From: Promicromonospora panici
Lineage (GTDB): Bacteria; Actinomycetota; Actinomycetes; Actinomycetales; Cellulomonadaceae
Reading direction: 5' to 3'
NCBI RefSeq assembly: GCF_900608595.1
Contig: NZ_UWYY01000025.1
Location: forward strand, 31,233 to 95,232
Length of the DNA stretch: 64,000 nucleotides
Below, one piece after another: positions 34,876 through 43,535 of the stretch; position 1 is the first letter of the stretch; the number at the start of each line of letters is the position of its first letter. The notes under the pieces were generated by a model. The model searched no databases. It was given only the letters and a program-made list of their open reading frames with translations, and had not been told where the DNA came from. The position numbers and the translations under genes were made by a program.

Positions 34876-37482
34876 ATGTCGCTAGTGAGGTCGCACCGCA
34901 GACACCCCTCAGCTCGTTCCGCTCCAGCCCTGTCTCGCCCCATAGCCCGACGGCGGCTCGGCGCCGCGTTCGTGGCTCTCGCCACCGGCGCCGTGCTCGC
35001 CGTCGTGCCGGGTACCTCCGCGCCCGCCGCCACCGGGCCGGACGGCGACCAGGCCGCATGGCCGGTCACCGACGCGCACCTGCCCACGCCGTGGACCGAG
35101 CAGGTCACGCCGGACAACGCGCTGCCGGAGTATCCCCGTCCGCAGCTGACCCGCGACCGCTGGGCGAACCTCAACGGGCTGTGGGAGTTCGCCGGGGCCG
35201 CGGAGGGGGAGGCGCCGCCGTTCGGCGAGACCCTCGCCGAGGACATCCTCGTCCCCTACCCGACGGAGTCCGAGCTGTCCGGCATCGACCGGCACGAGGA
35301 CCACATGTGGTACCGCCGCACGGTCGAGGTGCCCCAGACCTGGCGCACCTCGGGTCAGCGCGTGCTGCTCAACTTCGGCGCCGTCGACCACACCGCGACG
35401 GTCTGGGTCAACGGGCAGGAGGTGGCCCACCACGAGGGCGGGTACGGCCGGTTCTCCGCGGACGTCACGGACGCCCTGACGGCGTCGGGCCCGCAGGAGG
35501 TGCTGGTCGGCGTCACCGACCGCACGGACGCTACCTGGCAGCCCGTCGGCAAGCAGCGCAACGTCCCCGACCGCGGCATCTTCTACGAGGGGGCCTCCGG
35601 CATCTGGCAGACGGTCTGGATGGAGCCCGTCGCCGGCGCCCATGCCGAGCAGCTGGACATGACCACCGACGTCGACACGAACACCCTGGCCCTCACCGTG
35701 GACGGCAGCGCGGCGGCCGCCGGCCGTACCGTCGACGTCGTCGTGCGTTCGGGGAGTGCGGCGTCCGACGCCGATCGTGCGCGGCCCGGGCGTGTCGTGG
35801 CGCGCACCACCGGCGTCGTCGGCGAGGAGATCTCCGTGCGGGTGCCGCGCGCCCACCTGTGGACGCCGGACGACCCGAACCTCTACGACCTGGAGGTACG
35901 CGTCCGAGACGCACGCGGCCGGGTCGTGGACACCGTGGGCTCGTACTTCGGCATGCGTGAGATCGGGGTCGCCAAGGGCGAGGACGGGCGCAACCACGTC
36001 ACGCTCAACGGCGAGATCCTGTTCCTGCTGTCCACGCTCGACCAGGGCTACTGGCCGGACGGCATCTACACCGCGCCGACCGACGAGGCCCTCGCGTTCG
36101 ACCTGGTCAAGCACAAGGAGCTCGGCTTCAACACGGTGCGCAAGCACATCAAGGTGGAGCCGGACCGCTGGTTCTACCACGCCGACCGGCTCGGGCTGCT
36201 GGTGTGGCAGGACATGCCGTCGATGAAGACCGGCCGCCCGCCCGTCGAGGCGCAGGAGCGGTTCGAGCGCGAGCTGCACGAGATGATCGACCAGCACTCG
36301 AGCTGGACCTCCGTGATCGGCTGGGTGCCGTTCAACGAGGGCTGGGGCGAGTGGTCCAGGGACGCGACCGGGCGGATCGCCCGGGAGATCAAGGCGCAGG
36401 ACCCGACGCGGCTGGTGAACGCGCACTCCGGCGTGAACTGCTGCGACTCGCTCGGGGACAGCGGTGAGGGTGACATCATCGACTGGCACCAGTACGTGGG
36501 CCCGGCCCAGCCGGTGCCGGATGCCACGCGCGCGTCGATCGACGGCGAGCACGGCGGCTTCGGCCTCGAGGTCGACGGCCATATGTGGTTCGAGGACGGC
36601 CACGCGTACGAGATGACGCCCGACGTCGCCACACTCACCCGCCGCTACGTCGAGAACCAGGAGGACGTGCTCACCGCAGCCCAGCAGTGCGGCATCAGCG
36701 GGTCGATCTACACGCAGATCACCGACGTGGAGCACGAGGTGAACGGCTTCTTCACCTACGACCGCCAGGTCGAGAAGATGGACTTGGGTCAGGTGCGGGA
36801 CGTCAACCAGTCGATCATCGAGGGCGCCGACGGCACGGGCGGCGAGCCGCCGGTGGTCGACCCGGGCACGCCCGGCCTGACCGGAGTGCACGCCTGGACC
36901 TTCGACGAGGGCACGGGCACCGTGGCGGCGGACGGCGTCGGCGACGCCGACGCGACCCTGACCGGCACCACCTGGACCGACGGCGTCACGGGCGGTGGCC
37001 TGTCGTTCGACGGCGCCGGCGAGGCCGACACGGGGCAGTCCCTGGTGCGCACGGACGGCTCCTACAGCGTCTCGGCGTGGGCGAAGCTGGACGTGGCCGA
37101 CGGCGGCTTCCAGACCGTGGTCAGCCAGGACACCGGCGGCAACAGCGCGTTCTTCCTGCAGTACTCGGGGCAGGACCAGCGCTGGGCGATGAGCTTCGTG
37201 GGCACGCGCGCGCTGTCGCCCACCAAGCCGGTGCCGGGCCAGTGGTACCACCTGACGGGCGTGCGTGACGCCGCGGCCGGGACGCTGTCGCTCTACGTGG
37301 ACGGCCAACGGGTCGCCACGAAGGACGTCTGCACCGCCCCGGCCACCGAGGGATCCCTCGTGATCGGCCGCGGCCAGTACGGCAGCAACGAGGTGGACCA
37401 CATGCGGGGCGACGTCGACGACGTCCGGGTCTTCGACCGGGCGCTGTCCGACGCCGAGGTCGCGGAGCTCGCCGCGGGCTGA
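34876..37482 (+). CDS. Secreted GH2 glycoside hydrolase with LamG-type C-terminal domain
   Basis: The 868-residue exported enzyme is built as signal peptide, GH2 sugar-binding domain (RWANLNGLWEF; WYRRTVEVP; GGYGRFSADVT), immunoglobulin-like domain, TIM barrel, and a C-terminal concanavalin-like LamG_3 domain (~residues 675-868, HAWTFDEGTGTVAAD). The acid/base glutamate is in PFNEGWGEW (~487); the likely nucleophile is in DGEHGGFG (~558). Beta-galactosidase, mannosidase or glucuronidase activity cannot be told apart by eye. ATG 34876 has GGAAGG about eight bases upstream and starts the signal peptide. A perfect palindromic terminator follows. Confidence 0.88.
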   Translation: MSLVRSHRRHPSARSAPALSRPIARRRLGAAFVALATGAVLAVVPGTSAPAATGPDGDQAAWPVTDAHLPTPWTEQVTPDNALPEYPRPQLTRDRWANLNGLWEFAGAAEGEAPPFGETLAEDILVPYPTESELSGIDRHEDHMWYRRTVEVPQTWRTSGQRVLLNFGAVDHTATVWVNGQEVAHHEGGYGRFSADVTDALTASGPQEVLVGVTDRTDATWQPVGKQRNVPDRGIFYEGASGIWQTVWMEPVAGAHAEQLDMTTDVDTNTLALTVDGSAAAAGRTVDVVVRSGSAASDADRARPGRVVARTTGVVGEEISVRVPRAHLWTPDDPNLYDLEVRVRDARGRVVDTVGSYFGMREIGVAKGEDGRNHVTLNGEILFLLSTLDQGYWPDGIYTAPTDEALAFDLVKHKELGFNTVRKHIKVEPDRWFYHADRLGLLVWQDMPSMKTGRPPVEAQERFERELHEMIDQHSSWTSVIGWVPFNEGWGEWSRDATGRIAREIKAQDPTRLVNAHSGVNCCDSLGDSGEGDIIDWHQYVGPAQPVPDATRASIDGEHGGFGLEVDGHMWFEDGHAYEMTPDVATLTRRYVENQEDVLTAAQQCGISGSIYTQITDVEHEVNGFFTYDRQVEKMDLGQVRDVNQSIIEGADGTGGEPPVVDPGTPGLTGVHAWTFDEGTGTVAADGVGDADATLTGTTWTDGVTGGGLSFDGAGEADTGQSLVRTDGSYSVSAWAKLDVADGGFQTVVSQDTGGNSAFFLQYSGQDQRWAMSFVGTRALSPTKPVPGQWYHLTGVRDAAAGTLSLYVDGQRVATKDVCTAPATEGSLVIGRGQYGSNEVDHMRGDVDDVRVFDRALSDAEVAELAAG

Positions 37483-37489
37483 GCATGAC

Positions 37490-37531
37490 GACGGCGGTGG
37501 GGTCACCTCGCGAGGTGACCCCACCGCCGTC
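37490..37531 (+). terminator. Perfect 42-bp palindrome, terminator
   Basis: Two perfect 21-base arms meet at TCG|CGA just after the GH2 gene and before the convergent DUF7455 gene. It should terminate both directions; it could also extrude as a cruciform. Confidence 0.9.
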
Positions 37532-37568
37532 CACGTTTGAGGGGGTCCGGTGGGTGTCCGGCCTGTGC

Positions 37569-37775
37569 TCAGGCCTGGCCGTGCTCCGCGTGGAGCCGGT
37601 CGGTCTCGTCCTGGACATGGGTGGCGACGTCCACATAGGCGGACGCGTGTGCGCGGGCGTGGTGGCCGCAGAAGAGCAGCTCGCCCACGGGCAGAACGAC
37701 GCGCACATAGGCCTGCGCGCCGCAGCGGTCGCAGCGGTCGAGGGCGGTGAGCGGTTCGGTCGTCAAGGTCGTCAC
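37569..37775 (-). CDS. DUF7455 small zinc-ribbon-like protein
   Basis: The 68-residue product contains two metal-binding-type pairs, CDRCGAQAYVRV and LLFCGHHARAHASAY, with an acidic tail ending HGQA. Proteins of this family are encoded beside sigA or the topoisomerase gene in many actinobacteria, as here next to parE. Function unknown. GTG 37775 sits just after GGATGGAG; an upstream ATG at 37808 (MNRASEWLDGD) is possible but not conserved-looking. Confidence 0.82.
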   Translation of the reverse strand: MTTLTTEPLTALDRCDRCGAQAYVRVVLPVGELLFCGHHARAHASAYVDVATHVQDETDRLHAEHGQA

Positions 37776-37995
37776 ATCTCCATCCAACCATTCGCTCGCG
37801 CGGTTCATGCCAGCCCGGGTGGCCGGTTCGCTGCGAGCATAGCGGCGTGGCTCACAGTCTTGGGCCCCATCCGCCCCCAATTGCGCTGAAAGGGTAATTT
37901 CCGTCATGGGGTGAATCCTGGTGTCACACGACCACCACGCGTTCACCACGCGTCCCCGTGTGGAGCGCCTCACCGACGTTGTCGGTGACCTCGTC

Positions 37996-38001
37996 TACGC
38001 T
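37996..38001 (+). promoter_or_regulatory. -10 box TACGCT, leaderless start of parE
   Basis: TACGCT, six bases, then GTG at 38008. No ribosome site precedes this GTG. Confidence 0.5.
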
Positions 38002-38007
38002 GTCGCC

Positions 38008-40131
38008 GTGACCGCAACGTCCGAGTCGTACACCGCTCGCCACCTGTCCGTCCTCGAGGGCCTCGAGGCGGTTCGTAAGCGTCCCGGTATGTACATCGGG
38101 ACCACCGACTCCCGTGGCCTGATGCACTGCCTCTGGGAGATCATCGACAACTCCGTCGACGAGGCCCTGGGCGGGCACGCCACGAAGATCGGGATCGTGC
38201 TGCACGCCGACACGTCCGTGACGGTGACCGACGACGGCCGCGGCATCCCCATCGACATCGAGCCCAAGACCGGCCTGAGCGGCGTCGAGGTGGTCTTCAC
38301 CAAGCTGCACGCCGGCGGCAAGTTCGGCGGCGGCTCCTACCAGGCGTCCGGCGGCCTGCACGGCGTCGGCGCCTCCGTGGTGAACGCGCTGTCGGCACGG
38401 CTCGACGTCGAGGTGGACCGCGGCAGCAAGACGTACGGCATGACGTTCCACCGTGGTGAGCCGGGCACGTTCTCCGACCCGGCAGCAGGACCCGGCCCGG
38501 ACTCGCCGTTCCAGCCCTTTGTGGACCACTCCGAGCTCGCCGTGGTCGGCAAGGCACCGCGCGGCCGCACGGGCACGCGCGTGCGCTACTGGGCCGACCG
38601 GCAGATCTTCCCGAAGTCCGCCGTCTTCAGCTACGACGAGCTGGTCACGCGCGTCCGGCAGACCACGTTCCTGGTGCCCGGCCTCGAGATCCTCGTGCGC
38701 GACGAGCGCGGGCTGCCGGGCACGCCCGGTGAGGACGGCCCGCACGAGGAGGTCTTCAAGCACAGCGGCGGCGCCGCCGACTTCGTGGAGTTCCTGGCGC
38801 CCGACTCGCCGGTCACGGCGACGTGGGTCCTGCGGGGCTCGGGCACCTTCAAGGAGACCGTCCCGGTGCTCGACGAGCGCGGCCACATGTCGCCGCGCGA
38901 GGTGCAGCGGGACTGCGAGGTCGACATCGCGCTGCGCTGGGGCACGGGCTACGAGACCGAGGTGCGCTCGTTCGTCAACATCATCTCGACGCCCAAGGGC
39001 GGCACGCACCTGACCGGGTTCGAGCAGGGCTTGCTCAAGGTGCTCCGCAAGGGCGTGGAGACGAACGCGCGCAAGCTCAAGGTCTCCACCAAGGACGGCG
39101 CCGAGCGCATCGAGAAGGACGACGTGCTCGCCGGCCTCACCGCCGTGGTCACCGTGCGCCTCTCCGAGCCGCAGTTCGAGGGGCAGACCAAGGAGGTGCT
39201 GGGCACGGGACCGGTGCGCCAGATCGTCTCCCGCGTGGTCGAGAAGGAGATCCAGGAGCGTCTGACCTCCACCAAGCGCGACGAGAAGACGCAGGCCTCG
39301 CTGCTGCTCGACAAGATCGTCGCCGAGATGCGCGCCCGCATCACGGCCCGCAAGCAGAAGGAGATCTCGCGCCGCAAGAACGCGCTGGAGACCTCTTCGC
39401 TGCCGGCCAAGCTGGCCGACTGCCGCTCGAACGACGTGGACCGCTCCGAGCTGTTCATCGTCGAGGGCGACAGCGCGCTCGGCACGGCCAAGCTCGCGCG
39501 TTCCAGCGACTTCCAGGCGCTGCTGCCGATCCGCGGCAAGATCCTCAACGTCCAGAAGGCGTCGATCAGCGACATGCTCCGCAACGCGGAGTGCGCGGCG
39601 ATCATCCAGGTGCTGGGTGCGGGCTCCGGCCGCTCCTTCGACATCGAGGCAGCCCGCTACGGCAAGATCATCATGATGACCGACGCCGACGTGGACGGCG
39701 CGCACATCCGTACGCTCCTGCTGACGCTCTTCTACCGGTACATGAAGCCGATGGTGGAGGCCGGGCGCGTGTTCGCGGCGGTCCCGCCGCTGCACCGCCT
39801 CGAGGTGATCGGCAACGGCCGGCGCAAGAACGAGTACATCTACACGTACTCGGAGGCCGAGCTCAATGCCACGCTCAGGAAGCTCGACAAGGCGGGGCGC
39901 CGCTACAAGCCGGACATCCAGCGGTACAAGGGCCTGGGCGAGATGGACGCCGACCAGCTCGCGGAGACCACCATGGACCCGCGGCACCGCACGCTGCGCC
40001 GCGTCACGGCGGAGCACGCCGAGGCCGCGGAGCGCGCGTTCGAGCTGCTGATGGGCACCGACGTGGCGCCGCGCAAGGAGTTCCTCATCGCGGGTGCAGC
40101 CGAGCTGGACCGCTCGCGCATCGACGTCTGA
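38008..40131 (+). CDS. parE: DNA topoisomerase IV subunit B (GyrB paralogue)
   Basis: The 707-residue ATPase subunit has the GHKL nucleotide site (WEIIDNSVDEALGGH; TDDGRGIP; GGLHGVGASVVNAL), the transducer domain and the Toprim motifs (ELFIVEGDSALGTAK; MMTDADVDGAHIRT). The closing signature is QRYKGLGEMDADQLAETTMD. It decatenates chromosomes with ParA/ParC-type subunit A, encoded elsewhere. Length and location near rpoD/DUF7455 fit ParE rather than GyrB, which normally lies near dnaN-recF. GTG 38008 is preferred over the longer frame from 37921 because of the leaderless box. Confidence 0.92.
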   Translation: MTATSESYTARHLSVLEGLEAVRKRPGMYIGTTDSRGLMHCLWEIIDNSVDEALGGHATKIGIVLHADTSVTVTDDGRGIPIDIEPKTGLSGVEVVFTKLHAGGKFGGGSYQASGGLHGVGASVVNALSARLDVEVDRGSKTYGMTFHRGEPGTFSDPAAGPGPDSPFQPFVDHSELAVVGKAPRGRTGTRVRYWADRQIFPKSAVFSYDELVTRVRQTTFLVPGLEILVRDERGLPGTPGEDGPHEEVFKHSGGAADFVEFLAPDSPVTATWVLRGSGTFKETVPVLDERGHMSPREVQRDCEVDIALRWGTGYETEVRSFVNIISTPKGGTHLTGFEQGLLKVLRKGVETNARKLKVSTKDGAERIEKDDVLAGLTAVVTVRLSEPQFEGQTKEVLGTGPVRQIVSRVVEKEIQERLTSTKRDEKTQASLLLDKIVAEMRARITARKQKEISRRKNALETSSLPAKLADCRSNDVDRSELFIVEGDSALGTAKLARSSDFQALLPIRGKILNVQKASISDMLRNAECAAIIQVLGAGSGRSFDIEAARYGKIIMMTDADVDGAHIRTLLLTLFYRYMKPMVEAGRVFAAVPPLHRLEVIGNGRRKNEYIYTYSEAELNATLRKLDKAGRRYKPDIQRYKGLGEMDADQLAETTMDPRHRTLRRVTAEHAEAAERAFELLMGTDVAPRKEFLIAGAAELDRSRIDV

Positions 40132-40233
40132 CCCTGAGGCGTCGGACCGTCGACAGCTGACAGGGGCCGCTTACCGGGATGCTCTGCGGCGTCGTCGTCC
40201 TGAGACGGCGACGCCGCGCGGCGCGCGCCGACC

Positions 40234-40239
40234 TAGACT
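40234..40239 (+). promoter_or_regulatory. -10 box TAGACT, leaderless start of DUF4430 lipoprotein
   Basis: TAGACT, seven bases, then GTG at 40247. Confidence 0.5.
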
Positions 40240-40246
40240 CGCGAGC

Positions 40247-40690
40247 GTGAACACGACTTCTCGACGTCCGCTCCGTGCCCTCGGCTCGGCAGCCACCGCC
40301 CTTCTTGTTGCCGGCCTGCTCGCGGCCTGCGGCGGAGCCGCCACCGAGCCCGGGGCCATGGTCTCGGCGACCCTCAGCGCGCCGTCGGACGCAGCCAGCA
40401 GCGCGTCGCCGTCGGACAGCGCTTCGCCGGCGGCGGGCGCGGAGACGTTCAGCTACCCCGGGCGTACGGGTGCCACGGCCCTGGAGCTGCTGCTCGAGGC
40501 GGACCCGTCGGCCGAGGTCACGGGCGAGGGCGAGAACGCGTTCGTGACCGCCATCGGCGGCCGCGTGGCGGACGACTCGAAGAAGGAGTTCTGGTCGCTG
40601 TCCGTGGACGGCGAGCCGGCCCAGGTCGGGGCTGGGACACTGGAGACCGAGGACGGCCAGGAGATCACGTGGACGATCGAGACCTACTGA
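40247..40690 (+). CDS. DUF4430 (transcobalamin-C-terminal-like) lipoprotein
   Basis: The 147-residue product has a lipobox (VAGLLAACGG) and a Ser/Ala-rich linker. The C-terminal ~80-residue domain begins TGATALELLLEA, continues GENAFVTAIGG and FWSLSVDGEPA, and ends EDGQEITWTI. That matches DUF4430, a fold also found at the C-terminus of transcobalamin. It probably displays a small-ligand-binding module on the cell surface. The gene overlaps the start of a membrane protein gene by 22 bases. The pair may serve vitamin uptake, which is an inference. Confidence 0.8.
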   Translation: MNTTSRRPLRALGSAATALLVAGLLAACGGAATEPGAMVSATLSAPSDAASSASPSDSASPAAGAETFSYPGRTGATALELLLEADPSAEVTGEGENAFVTAIGGRVADDSKKEFWSLSVDGEPAQVGAGTLETEDGQEITWTIETY

Positions 40691-41289
40691 CACCCGGGGC
40701 CGACCGGCGGGACCTGACGGCCCGGGAGCTGGCCCACCGCTGGTGGCGCCCCGCCACCGTGGTCCTGGTGCTGACCGCCGCCGTGGCGTGGCGCCTGGTC
40801 GCGCCTGGCCTGGGCGCGCCGCCCAACCTCGAGATCGCCACCGCCGCGACGTTCCTCGCCGTGCTGCTGCTGCGCAACCGGTGGGCGGCAGTCGTGCCGT
40901 TCGCCGTGGTCGCCGTGAGCGACGCGGTGCTCGGCAACACCCAGATCATGTGGTTCACGTGGTCGGCGTGGGCGGTCGTGGGCGCCGGCGCGATCCTCGC
41001 GCGGCACCTGCGCGGCCCCGGTCGGTACGCCGCCGCGCTCGGTGTGGGTGTCGGCGGCTCGCTGTGGTTCTTCGCGTGGACCAACTTCGGCGTCTGGCTG
41101 CTGGACGGGATGTACCCGGCCACGCTGGACGGCCTGCTCGCGAGCTACGTGGCGGGCCTGCCGTTCCTGCGCACGATGCTGCTGGGCAACCTGGTGCTGG
41201 TGCCGCTCGCCGCCGTCGTCGCCTCTCTGGTGGAGCGCGCCGAGGCGAGGGCGGCTGCCGGAGCCGGGCTCCGCGCCGCTCAGGGGTAG
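40669..41289 (+). CDS. Predicted membrane protein, ECF-transporter S-component-like (DUF6580-like)
   Basis: The 206-residue product has about five membrane helices: ATVVLVLTAAVAWRLV, TAATFLAVLLL, VVPFAVVAVSDAVLG, AWAVVGAGAILA and LGVGVGGSLWFFAWTNFGVWL. It carries the segment DAVLGNTQIMWFTWSAW. This resembles small integral proteins annotated as ECF S-components. No EcfT or EcfA gene is adjacent. The GTG start at 40669 lies inside the DUF4430 gene end, so the two are probably co-translated. Confidence 0.7.
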   Translation: MDDRDLLTPGADRRDLTARELAHRWWRPATVVLVLTAAVAWRLVAPGLGAPPNLEIATAATFLAVLLLRNRWAAVVPFAVVAVSDAVLGNTQIMWFTWSAWAVVGAGAILARHLRGPGRYAAALGVGVGGSLWFFAWTNFGVWLLDGMYPATLDGLLASYVAGLPFLRTMLLGNLVLVPLAAVVASLVERAEARAAAGAGLRAAQG

Positions 41290-41331
41290 GGCCCCCGCCG
41301 GGGCCCACGATTCACTGGGTGAAAAAGCGCT

Positions 41332-41348
41332 GAGGAACCGGTTTCCCG
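41332..41348. promoter_or_regulatory. LacI-type operator upstream of pectate lyase (site 1)
   Basis: GAGGAACCGGTTTCCCG centres on AACCGGTT, an imperfect copy of the perfect site at 41398-41417. A TTGACT -35-like box follows at 41355-41360, so bound repressor would overlap or flank the promoter. Confidence 0.65.
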
Positions 41349-41354
41349 AAACTC

Positions 41355-41384
41355 TTGACTTCACCCCCTCCGATGCTGCAGTCT
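41355..41384 (+). promoter_or_regulatory. Candidate promoter of pectate lyase
   Basis: TTGACT (41355-41360) and CAGTCT (41379-41384) are 18 bases apart and lie between two LacI-type operators. Confidence 0.4.
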
Positions 41385-41397
41385 CGTTGTTGGCCAA

Positions 41398-41417
41398 CCG
41401 AGAAACCGGTTTCTCGG
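41398..41417. promoter_or_regulatory. LacI-type operator upstream of pectate lyase (site 2)
   Basis: CCGAGAAACCGGTTTCTCGG is a perfect 20-base palindrome with the central CG expected of LacI-family operators. It lies 68 bases from site 1, centre to centre, a spacing compatible with looping. Confidence 0.75.
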
Positions 41418-41532
41418 TGTACTACCTGCAGGCACTATCCGCCAGTTCAACGACGTTCGAGGGCGGCACCACGCACTACGGGCCGACGCGCCCGGCTGTC
41501 CCCGATCGACCTCAACGAGGAGGAAGATCTGT

Positions 41533-42513
41533 ATGGCTAGAACACGACGTGCGGCAACGGTCATCGGCGGGCTGGGGGCGGGCGCACTGCTCGCCACGGG
41601 CGCCGTCCTGGTTCCGGGCCTCGCCAGCGCCGAGCCCGCGCCGGAAGCGCCGGCAGCGCCGCCCATGGTCGCCGCGACGGCGATCGGCTGGGCCGCCGAG
41701 AACGGTGGCACCACGGGCGGCGGGGGAGCATCGCCGGTCACGGTGGGCTCGGAGTCCGAGCTGACCGCAGCCCTCGAGGGTGACGCGGCGAAGGTCATCG
41801 AGGTCTCGGGCAACGTCTCGTGCGGCGACATGATCGACGTCGGCTCGAACACGACCCTCCGGGGTGCGTCCGGCGCGCAGCTCACCGGCTGCGGCCTGAA
41901 CATCGTCGAGGTCGAGAACGTGATCGTCGAGAACCTCGCGTTCGACGACTGGGCCGACGACGCCATCAACATCCAGACGTCCACCAACGTGCTGATCGAC
42001 CACAACACGTTCGGCACCGGCTACGACGGCGCGGTCGACACCAAGCGCGGGTCCGACTTCGTCACCATCTCGTGGAACCACTTCAACGGGCAGGACAAGA
42101 ACTCGCTCGTGGGCCACTCGGACGACAACGCGTCCCAGGACCGCGGGCACCTGCGCGTGAGCTACCACCACAACTGGTTCGACGGGACCAACCAGCGCAA
42201 CCCACGCGTCCGCTTCGGCAACCCGGTGCACGTGTTCAACAACCTGTACACGGACGTCGGTAGCTACGGCGTCGCCTCCACCCAGGAGGCAGGCGTGCTC
42301 GTCGAGGGCAACTACTTCGAGAACACCGAGGACCCGTTCCACCTCGGTGAGGGCGACTCGGACGAGGGCACCCTCGTGGCCCGGGACAACCACTTCGAGA
42401 ACTCCGGCGAGGGGCAGCAGGGCGGCTCCGTGGCCGACGTGCCCTACTCGTACACGCTCGACCCGGCCGCCCAGATCAAGTCGATAGTGAGCGCGGGCGC
42501 CGGCCAGTCCTGA
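41533..42513 (+). CDS. Secreted pectate lyase, PL1 family
   Basis: The 326-residue exported enzyme cleaves polygalacturonate by beta-elimination. After a signal peptide (to LASAEPAP) comes a parallel beta-helix with VDTKRGSDFVTISWNHF, the calcium-binding aspartate region, and SYHHNWFDGTNQRNPRVRFG, which contains the catalytic arginine (~223). The WNHF/HHNWF asparagine ladder is also typical. ATG 41533 has AGGAGG nine bases upstream. Two LacI-type operators and a strong terminator make it a self-contained regulated unit. Confidence 0.93.
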   Translation: MARTRRAATVIGGLGAGALLATGAVLVPGLASAEPAPEAPAAPPMVAATAIGWAAENGGTTGGGGASPVTVGSESELTAALEGDAAKVIEVSGNVSCGDMIDVGSNTTLRGASGAQLTGCGLNIVEVENVIVENLAFDDWADDAINIQTSTNVLIDHNTFGTGYDGAVDTKRGSDFVTISWNHFNGQDKNSLVGHSDDNASQDRGHLRVSYHHNWFDGTNQRNPRVRFGNPVHVFNNLYTDVGSYGVASTQEAGVLVEGNYFENTEDPFHLGEGDSDEGTLVARDNHFENSGEGQQGGSVADVPYSYTLDPAAQIKSIVSAGAGQS

Positions 42514-42566
42514 CCTGTCGGGCCCACTGGTCGTCTGACCCGTGGGTCCGACACCTGCAAGGGCCG

Positions 42567-42615
42567 CCGCCCGACGGCGGTGTGCGTGCTCGTGGCGCAC
42601 ACCGCCGTCGGGCGG
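42567..42615 (+). terminator. Pectate lyase terminator, 20-bp perfect stem
   Basis: CCGCCCGACGGCGGTGTGCG (42567-42586) pairs perfectly with 42596-42615 around a 9-base loop. Confidence 0.92.
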
Positions 42616-42905
42616 ACTCTACCGAGGAGTCCCGGCAGCTCAGCGCGCGCAGTGGGAGCGGCACGTCGGCGAGCACGTCTGCTGAGTCCCATCGCCTCCG
42701 GCGCCGAGGGCGAAAGCGCTGATGAGAGGCCCTTTCCGGCGCTCATCTGAGCGGAGATCACGACGGGTCCGGGCATTGCCCGGGCCCGTCTTCGCCACGC
42801 CGCGTGCCGTTCCCGGGCTGTTCACACAATTGTCGCCGTCCGGTTGGTCCGATTAGTAACGATTGCGAAGCACGAATCCACGACACACGAGCGAGAGGTT
42901 CTGCC
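42616..42905. other. Intergenic region before the T7SS locus
   Basis: The 290 bases hold no convincing gene. A GC-rich hairpin at 42762-42790 (GACGGGTCCGGGC...GCCCGGGCCCGTC) is probably another terminator. A weak promoter-like pair TTGTCG (42830) and TAGTAA (42854), 18 bases apart, lies 47 bases before the first WXG100 gene and may start the secretion operon. Confidence 0.4.
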
Positions 42906-43202
42906 ATGGCCAACATCAAGGTGACCTTCCAGGAGATGGAAGACGCCGCTCAGCGGTTGAAGCAGGAGTCGGACGACATGCAGGGCAAGCTCGACCAGCT
43001 TCGATCGATGGTGGACAACCTGGTGCAGGACGGCTACGTGACGGACAAGTCCTCCAAGCGGTTCGACGAGTCCTACAAGGAGCTCGACAAGGGTGGCAAG
43101 CAGGTCATGGAGGGTCTGACCGGCATCGGCGAGTACCTCAAGCAGGCCGCCGAGGCGCTGCGCAAGACCGACGAAGAGCTCGCCAACGCGCTGAACAAGT
43201 AG
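42906..43202 (+). CDS. WXG100-type ESX protein (first of pair)
   Basis: The 98-residue, almost wholly helical product has the size and helix-turn-helix layout of WXG100 proteins secreted by type VII systems. The turn reads NLVQDGYVTDKSSKRFDESY, so Tyr replaces Trp around the W-x-G position. A YKELD tetrad-plus-one matches the Y-x-x-x-D/E secretion motif, though it lies before the C-terminus. ATG 42906 follows GAGAGG. Together with the next gene, four bases on, it probably makes a heterodimer exported by the EssC-like ATPase. Confidence 0.85.
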   Translation: MANIKVTFQEMEDAAQRLKQESDDMQGKLDQLRSMVDNLVQDGYVTDKSSKRFDESYKELDKGGKQVMEGLTGIGEYLKQAAEALRKTDEELANALNK

Positions 43203-43206
43203 TCCC

Positions 43207-43488
43207 GTGTCCGACCTCGTCGTCACGTCGATCGCGCTGGACGATGCCGAGAAGCAGCTGGCGGCGATCGTTGACGAGTTCAAGGGCATGGACAAGCTGT
43301 GGGGCGACGGCACCCTCTGGGGCCACGACGCAGTGAAGAGCGCCATGGACGACTTCATCGACAGCTGGTGGGTCAAGCGGGAAAAGCTGACCACCAACCT
43401 CTCGGACCTGCAGAAGAAGATGAAGCAGGCGTCCGAGCAGTGGAACAACCTTGAGGTCGAGCTGGCCAAGTCCTTCGACGAGCAGTAA
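43207..43488 (+). CDS. WXG100-type ESX protein (second of pair)
   Basis: The 93-residue helical product carries LWGDGTLWGHDAVKSAMDDF, with W-x-x-x and LWG resembling the W-x-G turn, then a long second helix (KLTTNLSDLQKKMKQASEQW). It is acidic with no signal peptide. GTG start four bases after the partner's stop. Probable heterodimer partner of the first ESX protein. Its stop region is tandemly duplicated. Confidence 0.82.
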   Translation: MSDLVVTSIALDDAEKQLAAIVDEFKGMDKLWGDGTLWGHDAVKSAMDDFIDSWWVKREKLTTNLSDLQKKMKQASEQWNNLEVELAKSFDEQ

Positions 43489-43520
43489 CGAGACGAGCAG
43501 CAACGAGACGAGCAGCAACG
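43475..43520. repeat. 15-bp tandem repeat at the stop of the second ESX gene
   Basis: Three units of the type GACGAGCAGYAACGA run from the last codons of the ESX gene (D-E-Q-stop) into the intergenic space. Confidence 0.85.
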
Positions 43521-43535
43521 ACAGGAAGAGGATCG

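Noticed and set aside
36585..37268. Second-frame open stretches inside the GH2 gene
   Set aside because: Arg/Gly-rich shadow of the sense frame, without start signals.
37490..37531. Perfect palindrome as a possible attachment or replication site
   Set aside because: Its position right between two convergent gene ends fits a bidirectional terminator. No integrase or origin feature is near.
42640..42825. Small minus-strand frame in the gap before the T7SS locus
   Set aside because: No ribosome site, no family features, and it crosses a terminator-like hairpin.
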